From: Akkermansiaceae bacterium
GTDB taxonomy: Bacteria > Verrucomicrobiota > Verrucomicrobiia > Verrucomicrobiales > Akkermansiaceae
NCBI GenBank assembly: GCA_020627645.1
Contig: JAHDGN010000011.1
Location: forward strand, 1 to 21,607
DNA: 21,607 nt
Direction of reading: 5' to 3'
In this document: in pieces, positions 15,087-21,607 of the stretch
Layout: every line of letters starts with the position of its first letter
How positions within the stretch are numbered: position 1 is the stretch's first letter
The notes under the pieces: generated by a model
Told to the model about the DNA's origin: nothing
Database searches by the model: none
Seen by the model: the letters and a program-made list of their open reading frames with translations, nothing else
Made by a program: the position numbers and the translations under genes

Positions 15087-17078
15087 ATGGAGGAGGAATT
15101 GGGACCTGAAGAAGAGCGCGGGGATATTTCCCTTGGTGGGATGTATTCGGAGTATTTCCTGGATTACGCGAGTTACGTGATCATGGAGCGTGCGGTACCT
15201 CATTTGGGGGATGGTTTAAAGCCGGTGCAGAGGCGTATTTTGCATTCGATGCGGGAGTTGGAGGATGGGAGGTATAACAAGGTGGCGAATGTGGTGGGGA
15301 ATACGATGAAGTATCATCCGCATGGTGATGCATCGATCGGGGATGCGATGATTCAGCTTGGTCAGAAAGATTTGTTGATTGATACCCAGGGGAACTGGGG
15401 GAACGTTTTGACGGGGGATCGGGCGGCGGCGCCTCGATATATTGAGGCGAGATTAACGCCATTTGCTCTCGAAGTGGCGTTTAATCCAAAGACGACCGAG
15501 TGGACGAGAAGTTATGACGGGCGTAATAAGGAGCCCGTTCATTTGCCAATGAAGTTTCCTTTGTTGTTGGCTCAGGGGGTTGAGGGGATTGCGGTGGGAT
15601 TGGCGTGTAAGATTTTGCCTCACAATTTTGTGGAGTTGTTGGAGGCTTGTATTTGCACGTTAAGGAAGCAGAAGTTTGAGTTGTATCCGGATTTTGCGAC
15701 TGGGGGTTTGATTGATGTCAGTGATTACCGCGATGGATTGAGGGGAGGCAAGGTGCGGGTGCGGGCAAATTTGGAAGTGGTGAAGAGTAAGTTGATCCGG
15801 ATTTCGTCGGTGCCATATGGGGTGACTACGGGAGGGTTGATGGATTCGATTGTCAGTGCGAACGATAAGGGGAAGATTAAGATTTCTAAGATCGAGGACA
15901 ATACGGCAGAGGAAGTTGAGATTTTAGTTCATTTGCCAGCGGGGGCTGATGTTGAGACGACGAAAGAGGCGTTGTATGCGTTTACAGATTGTGAGGTCAG
16001 TTTGTCGCCTAATTCTTGTGTCATCCATGAGGGGAAACCCCATTTCATGCCGGTGACGGAGATTCTTAAGAACTGTGCCTTCCAGACAAAGGATTTGCTC
16101 TTGAAGGAGTTGGAGATTTTGTTGGGTGAGCTGAACGATAAATGGCATTTTAGTTCGTTGGAGAAGATCTTTATTGAGAACCGGATTTACCGAGATATTG
16201 AGGAGTGTGAGACGTGGGAGGCGGTCATTCAGGCGATTGATCAGGGGTTGAAGCCGTTTAAGAAGTTGTTGAAGAGGAAGGTGACGGAGGAAGACATTGT
16301 GCGACTGACGGAAATTCGCATTAAAAGGATTTCAAAGTACGATAGCTTCAGGGCTGATGAGGAGATTCGGTCGTTGGAAGATCGAATTGATGAGACTGAG
16401 AAGCACATTAAGAATATCACGAGATATGCGATTGCGTATTTCAAGTCTCTGATCAAGAAGTATGGGAAAGGGAGGGAGAGGAAGACTGAGATTGCAGAGT
16501 TTGGGGTGGTGAAGAGGGCGGCTGTGGTGGTTGCGAGCGAAACTCTTTATTTGGATCGGAAGAATGGTTTTGCGGGGACGTCCTTGAAGAAGGACGAGGT
16601 GATTGAAAAATGTTCGATGTTGGATGATGTGATTATCTTTTCATTGGACGGTGAGATGCGGGTGACGAAGGTGGCTGATAAGTTTTTTGTGGGCAAGAGG
16701 CCGGTGCATGTGGCGATTTTCCGCAAGGAAGAGCCGAAGGTGTATTCGATGATCTACCGCGAGGGTCGTGATGGTCCGTATTTTGCGAAACGCTTCAAAG
16801 CGGGTGGGGTGACTCGTGATAAAATTTATCCAATGGGGAAAGGGACGAAGGGCACGCGGGTGATGTATTTTGCGGTTCATGATAGTGAGGAGGAGAGCTC
16901 TGAGAATGCGGTTATGATTCACTTGAAGCCGGCCTTGCGTTTGAGGAATGTGTCCCGGTTGTTTTCGTTTGGAGAAATTGCGGTTAAGGGAAGGGGGTCG
17001 AAGGGGAATATTGTGACAAAGTTACAGGTTGATCGGGTGGTGAGGGCGACGACGAATGATCTGGGGGCTGGTAAATAG
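15087..17078 (+). CDS. parC: DNA topoisomerase IV subunit A (ParC, GyrA family)
   Basis: This is the DNA-cleaving subunit of a type IIA topoisomerase and presumably pairs with the ParE encoded upstream. It has 663 residues. The winged-helix breakage domain contains GDGLKPVQRRIL (41-52), KYHPHGDASIGDAM (75-88) and AAAPRYIEARL, with catalytic Tyr118. A coiled-coil gate (about 350-460) precedes a short C-terminal domain (about 475-660). The C-terminal domain has a few beta-pinwheel-like blades and ends with AVKGRGSKGNIVTK, a degenerate form of the GyrA repeat motif. There is no canonical GyrA box (QRRGGKG), and the protein is much shorter than the roughly 850 residues usual for GyrA, favouring topoisomerase IV over gyrase. 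The ATG at 15087 lacks an upstream Shine-Dalgarno; GGAGGAGG lies just inside the coding sequence. Confidence 0.93.
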   Translation: MEEELGPEEERGDISLGGMYSEYFLDYASYVIMERAVPHLGDGLKPVQRRILHSMRELEDGRYNKVANVVGNTMKYHPHGDASIGDAMIQLGQKDLLIDTQGNWGNVLTGDRAAAPRYIEARLTPFALEVAFNPKTTEWTRSYDGRNKEPVHLPMKFPLLLAQGVEGIAVGLACKILPHNFVELLEACICTLRKQKFELYPDFATGGLIDVSDYRDGLRGGKVRVRANLEVVKSKLIRISSVPYGVTTGGLMDSIVSANDKGKIKISKIEDNTAEEVEILVHLPAGADVETTKEALYAFTDCEVSLSPNSCVIHEGKPHFMPVTEILKNCAFQTKDLLLKELEILLGELNDKWHFSSLEKIFIENRIYRDIEECETWEAVIQAIDQGLKPFKKLLKRKVTEEDIVRLTEIRIKRISKYDSFRADEEIRSLEDRIDETEKHIKNITRYAIAYFKSLIKKYGKGRERKTEIAEFGVVKRAAVVVASETLYLDRKNGFAGTSLKKDEVIEKCSMLDDVIIFSLDGEMRVTKVADKFFVGKRPVHVAIFRKEEPKVYSMIYREGRDGPYFAKRFKAGGVTRDKIYPMGKGTKGTRVMYFAVHDSEEESSENAVMIHLKPALRLRNVSRLFSFGEIAVKGRGSKGNIVTKLQVDRVVRATTNDLGAGK

Positions 17079-17241
17079 GTCTTGGTGTATGGATTGTTCG
17101 GAAAGTGTTCTTTTGAGCATTTTTCAAATGAGGTTTTGCTTGGGAGTAGGGCGGGATCTGGCGTTCGTTGGGAATTCCCGTTGAGTCTCGGTCTTCGGGT
17201 TGATTTGAGGGTGGAAATCCGAAGAGGGGTCCTCAAAATAA

Positions 17242-17274
17242 ATGAGGGTAAAGGAATTGGACCTTTACCCTCAT
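17242..17274. repeat. perfect 13-bp hairpin downstream of parC
   Basis: ATGAGGGTAAAGG (17242-17254) and its exact complement (17262-17274) flank a 7-nt loop. No T-run follows on the + strand, so it is not a canonical intrinsic terminator. It could be a processed or stabilising 3' structure, a factor-assisted terminator, or part of a small RNA together with the second hairpin. Confidence 0.7.
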
Positions 17275-17288
17275 CTGGATTAACTGCG

Positions 17289-17308
17289 TGAGCGGCTTAT
17301 TCCGCTCA
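17289..17308. repeat. second hairpin, TGAGCGG/CCGCTCA
   Basis: Perfect 7-bp arms TGAGCGG (17289-17295) and CCGCTCA (17302-17308) enclose a 6-nt loop, 14 nt after the larger hairpin. It is followed by AGTAAAAAATA on the + strand. Read on the - strand, the T-run precedes the stem, so it is not a standard terminator in either direction. Confidence 0.6.
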
Positions 17309-17401
17309 AGTAAAAAATACGGCAGAGTGATGCTCAATCAAGGGAAAATTTGGCCGCTCGATGAATAAAAAGGTGATTTTGAGCGTAACAGGCTGAGAGA
17401 G

Positions 17402-18034
17402 ATGAAGAAACAAAACATACTTTTGGCCCTATTTTTTGCCTTTCTGGGTTCGATTGTTTCTGCGCAGCCAAAAATTGACCTGGTAAATTTCGGGAAGTCG
17501 TTTGGGGGGTGGAAGGAGAAGAAGGGGAGGGCGTCGCAATTTGAGGTGGCGGGGTCTCGGTATCGTTGTTGGAAGCCAGAGGTGACTCCTACGCCAATAG
17601 GGGGAATCTTTGTTTCCATCAGGATCGATCATCTCCGAGGAGTTTTGGCGACCGATGATCATGCGAGTTTAGAGGTCACCTTTGATGCTGAAGGGAATGT
17701 GGTTTCGGCCAGGAGCTCGATTGCGTTGCAGGGAAAGAAAGTTGCTAGTGATTTGGTTGAAGGCACTGGAAAGGTAGGGGCGACCATTGCGGGGTTGGAT
17801 ATGGCGGCTAAGGTTGGGGCGGAGATGATTTCGAGCCTTTCGGCTAAAATTTTGAGGGAGAATATTAAAGAACCGGGTAGGGTTTCGTTCCCGGCGGTGA
17901 TGAGGCATCAGTATCATTTGTTGTGTTTGTCGGTGGGGGTGGAGGATCGGGTTGTTTTGAAGGCGGGCGAGGTTGAGGGGGCGCAAAAGAAGCGGACTGT
18001 TGTGCCTCTTCGGATTGAGCGTCCTTCGAAGTAA
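17402..18034 (+). CDS. exported hypothetical protein
   Basis: This is a 210-residue protein that I do not recognise. It has a clear signal peptide (MKKQNILLALFFAFLGSIVSA, cleaved near residue 21). The mature part begins with a region rich in Gly, Trp and Lys (GKSFGGWKEKKGRA). A beta-rich middle segment (about 60-115, 'HASLEVTFDAEGNVVSARSSI') follows. Next is an Ala/Gly-rich amphipathic stretch (about 116-155, 'KVGATIAGLDMAAKVGAEMISSLSAKIL') that could contact a membrane or another protein. The C-terminal beta segment (about 160-210) includes HQYHLLCLSVG. The ATG follows GAGAGAG directly, like the purine runs before the first two pilus genes. It ends 138 bp before actA, with the Rex-type operators between, so it is probably a separate transcription unit. 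Confidence 0.7.
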   Translation: MKKQNILLALFFAFLGSIVSAQPKIDLVNFGKSFGGWKEKKGRASQFEVAGSRYRCWKPEVTPTPIGGIFVSIRIDHLRGVLATDDHASLEVTFDAEGNVVSARSSIALQGKKVASDLVEGTGKVGATIAGLDMAAKVGAEMISSLSAKILRENIKEPGRVSFPAVMRHQYHLLCLSVGVEDRVVLKAGEVEGAQKKRTVVPLRIERPSK

Positions 18035-18108
18035 AAAGGTGTGGCGATTTTTGAGGAAACGGGGTCAAAACCCTTTTGGTGCTGCAGATTCGTCATCAAT
18101 TTTCGAGC

Positions 18109-18126
18109 TTGTGAAATTTTTCACAA
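18109..18126. promoter_or_regulatory. Rex-type operator 1 upstream of actA
   Basis: TTGTGAAATTTTTCACAA fully matches the Rex consensus TTGTGAA-N4-TTCACAA. Rex is a homodimeric repressor that senses the NADH/NAD+ ratio and typically controls respiratory and fermentative genes. The core TGTGA-N6-TCACA also fits CRP-family sites. The outer TT/AA and inner AA/TT agree with Rex, but protein identity is inferred. Confidence 0.75.
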
Positions 18127-18133
18127 ATTCAGC

Positions 18134-18151
18134 TTGTGAAAAATTTCACAA
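18134..18151. promoter_or_regulatory. Rex-type operator 2 upstream of actA
   Basis: TTGTGAAAAATTTCACAA is the second perfect match to TTGTGAA-N4-TTCACAA. Its centre lies 25 bp from that of box 1, about 2.4 helical turns. The palindrome extends to AGCTTGTGAAA...TTTCACAAGCT (18131-18154). Its left half, TTGTGA (18134-18139), could serve as a -35 with TACAAC (18157-18162) as a weak -10 at 17-bp spacing, so binding would block polymerase. The promoter itself is speculative. Confidence 0.75.
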
Positions 18152-18172
18152 GCTCCTACAACCCGCCCAGCG

Positions 18173-18916
18173 ATGGCCAACTTCTTTCCCCGTTGGACAA
18201 ATTTGTTGCCGCTTAAGATAGCGGTGTGTCTTGGAGCACTAGGTGCCTGCATCTTTGCTGGTTATGCCTACTATGCGCATCCAAAAGCGATGCGTGTGGG
18301 CTATCAGCCAGATCAGCCGATTCCGTTTGATCACAGTCTGCACGCGGGGCAGCTGGGAATGGATTGCCGTTACTGTCACAGTTTCGTTGAGCATTCAGGG
18401 CATGCGAACGTGCCATCGGCGAACACTTGCTGGAACTGTCACAGCCATATTAAGAAGGGTTCTCCAAAGTTGGCGAAATTGAGAGCGGCGATGGGGGTTG
18501 ATGATAACCATAAGGCTATCGAGGATGCCGATGGGAATCCGGTCCCTGGAACTCCGATTGAGTGGGTTCGGGTTCACAAGTCGCCAGATTACGTCTACTT
18601 TAACCATTCTGCTCACCTTAATCGGGGGATTTCCTGTGTGAGTTGTCATGGTGACATTCATGAGATGGAGAAGGTCTATCATGCTGAAGATCACTCAATG
18701 AGTTGGTGTTTGGATTGTCATCGGAAACCTGAGCAGCATCTGAGGCCGTTGGAGGAAGTTACCAACATGGATTACGACCCGGAGAAGTATTTGTTGGAAA
18801 ATGTGATCAAAGATGCTGATGGGGAGCGGATCACCGATCAGAAGAAGTTTGGGAAATTCCTTAAGGCGCATTGGGGGATTCAGCCAAAGGAATCGTGTGC
18901 CACCTGCCACAGATAA
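18173..18916 (+). CDS. actA: alternative complex III subunit A, pentahaem cytochrome c
   Basis: ActA is the membrane-anchored multihaem cytochrome c subunit of alternative complex III, a quinol oxidase that passes electrons to cytochrome c or directly to a haem-copper oxidase. The 247-residue protein opens with MANFFPRWTNLLPLK, has one signal-anchor helix (about 14-34), and carries five CxxCH haem sites: C65-H69, C86-H90, C155-H159, C179-H183 and C242-H246. Further His residues (54, 57, 74, 77, 145, 148, 170, 174) can serve as distal ligands. Length and haem number match the family. The ATG at 18173 has no Shine-Dalgarno sequence and lies 18 bp from the Rex-type repeat, so the mRNA leader is probably very short. 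actB follows 22 bp downstream. Confidence 0.93.
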   Translation: MANFFPRWTNLLPLKIAVCLGALGACIFAGYAYYAHPKAMRVGYQPDQPIPFDHSLHAGQLGMDCRYCHSFVEHSGHANVPSANTCWNCHSHIKKGSPKLAKLRAAMGVDDNHKAIEDADGNPVPGTPIEWVRVHKSPDYVYFNHSAHLNRGISCVSCHGDIHEMEKVYHAEDHSMSWCLDCHRKPEQHLRPLEEVTNMDYDPEKYLLENVIKDADGERITDQKKFGKFLKAHWGIQPKESCATCHR

Positions 18917-18938
18917 GTAACGAGTTAGAGGATTTTTG

Positions 18939-21607
18939 ATGAGTAAGCACGTCTGGAACCCGCCCGTCCAACCTCGAGAAGAGGATCAGGTCACCTCGTG
19001 GCGTAGTCTTGGTGAGAAAGAAAAGCTTCCGGCATTTCGGGAAGCCTTGGAAAGAGAATTTCCATCCGGGGATTCGTTGACTGAGGAGGAGCAGGAGATG
19101 TCTCGTCGTTCCTTCACGAAGTTGATGGGAGCGTCCTCAGCTTTGGCTGGTTTGAGTTTGGTGGCGTGTCGCCGGCCGATCAGCTACATTGTTCCATACA
19201 CCAAGGCTCCTGAGTGGGTGGTTCCGGGAAAGCCGTTGTTCTATGCTTCAACTCGCCCGGTGGCTGGTGGGGCAGTGCCGCTTGTGGTGACCACTTATGA
19301 AGGGCGTCCAACGAAAGTGGAGCCGAATCGGGAGCATCCGGATTCATCGGGGACGGATAGTTTTACCCAGGCTTCAGTGCTGGATCTTTATTCTCCTTCG
19401 AGATCTCAAGAGGTTCTTCACAATAAGAAGAAGTCTTCGTTTGGGGACCTGAAGAAGGCGTTGGAAGGGCTGAATATGGCCAAAACAGCATTGGTTTTTG
19501 GTCAGGATGATTCTCCGACCAGAAACAGGTTGGCGGAGGGTTTCAGGGGGAAGGGTGCGTCGTTGTTTGCCTACGAGGCTTTGGCTGGTGATGCGCTTGA
19601 GGCTGGGAAATCTGAGGTTGTGGATTTTTCGAAAGCAGATCGGGTCCTTTCGCTTGATTGCGACTTTCTTGGATTGGATCCGGTTGGGAAGTCGAGTGAT
19701 TTTGCCAAGAAGCGTCAGGGTGGTAATGCTGAGTATGATCAGGAAGGGGATGTGGACGCGGCCAAGATGAATCGTCTCTACCAGATTGAGACTCAGTTCA
19801 CGGTTACTGGAGGAATGGCGGACCATCGGTTGAGGGTTGCTCCAAGTCGGGTTGCGGTGATTGCGTCTGCGATTGCGAAAGAGCTTGGATTGGAGGGAGT
19901 TGAGGTGCCGAAGGCTGATAAGGAGGCCTTGTTCCCAGGAGAAGGCGTTGACTACGTGGCCAAATTTGATTCTTGGGTCAAAGAGTGCGCAGCTGATCTG
20001 AAGAAGGCTGGTAATAAGGCTTTGGTCGTTGCCGGAAGTCGGCAGTCGAAAGAGGTGAAACAATTGGCGGCTGCAATGAACGCCAAGCTTGGTTCGCAAG
20101 CGGTTCTTACGGTTCAGAATGGATTGGGGGCTTATGAGGGGCTCCCGGCATTGATTTCGAAGTTAAACGATGGCTCGATTGAGAACGTCGTTTTGATGAC
20201 GCCGTCGAATCCGGTTTACGATGCTGATGGATTTCGGGATGCGCTCTCCAAGGCGAAAGTGAGTATTCACTGGGGATTGAGGACCGATGCGACTGCTTGG
20301 GCTTGTGATTGGCATGTGCCTGCGGCTCATTATTTGGAGAGCTGGGGTGACGTTCGCTCTGCTTCGGGGGTTTATTCGCTTCTTCAGCCCATGATCCTTC
20401 CGCTCTACGGTGGGGTTTCTGAGTTGGACTTTTTGATGGTTTTGAGTGGTGGGGAATTTCCTGAAGGGGAGTTTTTGCCGGCGATGATCGAGGTGAAGAA
20501 GACCTTCGGTGAAGTGACTGGAAAGACAGATGAGGTGTCCTGGAAGAAGGGATTGAAGGATGGATTTGTTGATGGGACAAACTATGAGGCTGGGAGCATC
20601 GCTTCAGTTGTCCCAAAGATTGAGGTCGGGGAATCGCCTTCGAAGGATCGGGTAGAGGTGGTCTTTTCGACGGATGCCTCGGTTTTGGATGGAAGATTTA
20701 TCGATAATGCTTGGTTGCAGGAGGCTCCAGACCCAGTCACCAAGATTACTTGGGACAATGCGGCCCAGGTTTCGCCAGTGACTGCTAAGGCCCTTGGGAT
20801 TTACGACAAGGTGATTGCTTTGGAGCCAAAGACCAAACTGATGGGATTTGGAGGCAAAGTGAAAGTCGCGAAGCGTTATGGCACAGGTGAGGGTGAGGAG
20901 TTTCATGCTCCTTTGATCGAGGTAAAGGTGGGAGATCGGACGCTCACGCTACCGGTGGTGATTGCCTTTGGTCATGCTGACAATGCGATCACGATTCCTT
21001 TAGGGTATGGTCAGGGATCAGATGATGGTCGAGGGGGTGAAGCGCCCGTCAAGGTGAACGAGGAACCAGTTGGTTTGGTGGGGTTGAATGCTGGATTTAA
21101 TGGTTATGTGCTGCGGAGCATTGAGAGTTCATACTTTGCCAAAGGTGCGTCAGTGAAGACGACCAAGGAGAAGTATAAGATGGCTCTGACTCAGGAGCAC
21201 AATTCCATGTATGGGCGAGCTTTGGCCCGTGAGATTTCTACCAGCGATATAGCTGGGAAGGGAGATTTCGAGACTCAGAAAGAGAAGGTCAAGAAACAGG
21301 GGATGGATTCTCACATTCCCCCCAATATTAGTCTTTATCAGTCCAAAGGTGGCGGATTTTCATTCAACCAGAAGAAATCAGAGCTTTCCAAGAAGACCCA
21401 TCTTTCTGATGAGATTCATCAGTGGGGGATGGCGATCGACTTGAATGTCTGCACGGGGTGTAATGATTGCTTGGTGGCCTGTCAGGCTGAGAACAATATT
21501 CCGGTGGTGGGTAAGGATCAGGTGGCGATGGGGAGGGAGATGCATTGGATTCGGATGGATCGGTATTTTTCATCGCAAGAATATCAGTATGATAGTGGTC
21601 ATGCTGT
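18939..21607 (+). CDS. actB: alternative complex III subunit B, Mo-oxidoreductase-like iron-sulfur protein (partial)
   Basis: ActB is the large periplasmic iron-sulfur subunit of alternative complex III, made of a molybdopterin-oxidoreductase-like part (without Mo cofactor in characterised complexes) and a ferredoxin-like part. The frame is open from the ATG at 18939 to the window edge (889 codons, 3' end missing). SD-like AGAGGA lies 6 nt before the ATG. The N-terminus has about 50 cytoplasmic residues and then a twin-arginine signal, SRRSFTKLMG (Arg56, Arg57), followed by ASSALAGLSLVAC, whose LVAC (Cys77) fits a lipobox. CRRPISYIVPYTKAPEWVVPG and MNRLYQIETQFTVTGGMADHR are typical of the family. 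Near the end, CTGCNDCLVAC (Cys838, 841, 844, 848) is the first ferredoxin-like cluster motif. About 150-250 residues should lie beyond the window, followed by actC and further subunits. Confidence 0.93.
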   Translation, partial: MSKHVWNPPVQPREEDQVTSWRSLGEKEKLPAFREALEREFPSGDSLTEEEQEMSRRSFTKLMGASSALAGLSLVACRRPISYIVPYTKAPEWVVPGKPLFYASTRPVAGGAVPLVVTTYEGRPTKVEPNREHPDSSGTDSFTQASVLDLYSPSRSQEVLHNKKKSSFGDLKKALEGLNMAKTALVFGQDDSPTRNRLAEGFRGKGASLFAYEALAGDALEAGKSEVVDFSKADRVLSLDCDFLGLDPVGKSSDFAKKRQGGNAEYDQEGDVDAAKMNRLYQIETQFTVTGGMADHRLRVAPSRVAVIASAIAKELGLEGVEVPKADKEALFPGEGVDYVAKFDSWVKECAADLKKAGNKALVVAGSRQSKEVKQLAAAMNAKLGSQAVLTVQNGLGAYEGLPALISKLNDGSIENVVLMTPSNPVYDADGFRDALSKAKVSIHWGLRTDATAWACDWHVPAAHYLESWGDVRSASGVYSLLQPMILPLYGGVSELDFLMVLSGGEFPEGEFLPAMIEVKKTFGEVTGKTDEVSWKKGLKDGFVDGTNYEAGSIASVVPKIEVGESPSKDRVEVVFSTDASVLDGRFIDNAWLQEAPDPVTKITWDNAAQVSPVTAKALGIYDKVIALEPKTKLMGFGGKVKVAKRYGTGEGEEFHAPLIEVKVGDRTLTLPVVIAFGHADNAITIPLGYGQGSDDGRGGEAPVKVNEEPVGLVGLNAGFNGYVLRSIESSYFAKGASVKTTKEKYKMALTQEHNSMYGRALAREISTSDIAGKGDFETQKEKVKKQGMDSHIPPNISLYQSKGGGFSFNQKKSELSKKTHLSDEIHQWGMAIDLNVCTGCNDCLVACQAENNIPVVGKDQVAMGREMHWIRMDRYFSSQEYQYDSGHA

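Larger units (their letters stand above)
17079..17401. other. intergenic stretch with two hairpins
   Basis: This is 323 bp between parC and the exported hypothetical gene. A 69-codon open frame at 17082-17291 looks non-coding, because it runs through the hairpin. The only structure I can support is the pair of hairpins at 17242-17274 and 17289-17308. The promoter of the next gene should lie in the last 90 bp, but no convincing hexamers were found. Confidence 0.5.
18105..18155. repeat. 51-bp inverted repeat containing two Rex-type boxes
   Basis: Two 22-bp arms (18105-18126 and 18134-18155) are exact reverse complements, separated by the 7-nt spacer ATTCAGC. Each arm contains its own 18-bp palindrome, so the block is a palindrome of palindromes. 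It sits 18 bp upstream of the actA start codon. Confidence 0.9.

Noticed and set aside
15089..15096. GGAGGAGG as a Shine-Dalgarno for a later parC start (TTG at 15099)
   Set aside because: The spacing to the TTG is only 2 nt. The ATG at 15087 is the simpler start.
17082..17291. 69-codon open frame downstream of parC
   Set aside because: It has a non-ATG start, spans the 13-bp hairpin, and its composition is not protein-like.
18060..18078. GGGT-caaa-ACCC followed by TTTT as a terminator of the exported hypothetical gene
   Set aside because: The stem is only four base pairs, too weak to call.
18109..18151. CRP-family (TGTGA-N6-TCACA) sites instead of Rex
   Set aside because: The core fits both, but the outer TT/AA and inner AA/TT bases match the full Rex consensus in both copies. 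It is kept as an alternative rather than the main call.

Overview
The window looks like a chromosomal segment of a free-living, aerobic member of the Verrucomicrobia (Verrucomicrobiota). That placement rests on gene content: a secretin operon laid out like the Akkermansia-type pilus/secretion locus, a ParE/ParC pair of the type seen in Bacteroidetes and Verrucomicrobia, exported proteins ending in 'W..v......FyRLR'-style and DxDGDG modules, and an alternative complex III (ActAB). No mobile element, tRNA, rRNA or CRISPR array was recognised.

Region 1 (1-4828, + strand) is a tightly packed operon for a secretin-based envelope machine (type IV pilus or type II secretion-like). Two small single-pass membrane proteins sit in the PilN/PilO positions, followed by an exported PilP/GspC-like protein, an exported stand-alone copy of a secretin N0 domain, and the secretin itself. 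It ends in a strong intrinsic terminator that lies inside the 3' end of the convergent gene.

Region 2 (4825-8611, - strand) reads trpF, crcB, priA, low-molecular-weight protein tyrosine phosphatase. priA is complete in content, but two same-direction frameshifts divide it among three reading frames.

Region 3 (8612-17078, + strand) begins with a 343-bp divergent spacer. parE (topoisomerase IV B) and parC (topoisomerase IV A) follow, separated by two large exported proteins: a Calx-beta/lamin-tail protein and a NodB-type polysaccharide deacetylase.

Region 4 (17079-21607, + strand) has a spacer with two tandem perfect hairpins, a small exported protein of unknown function, and then the start of an alternative complex III operon: actA (pentahaem cytochrome c) and actB (cut by the window edge). 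Two perfect 18-bp Rex-type operators, arranged as a larger inverted repeat, lie directly upstream of actA. This suggests that the quinol-oxidising complex is controlled by the NADH/NAD+ ratio, which is the most striking regulatory signal in the window.
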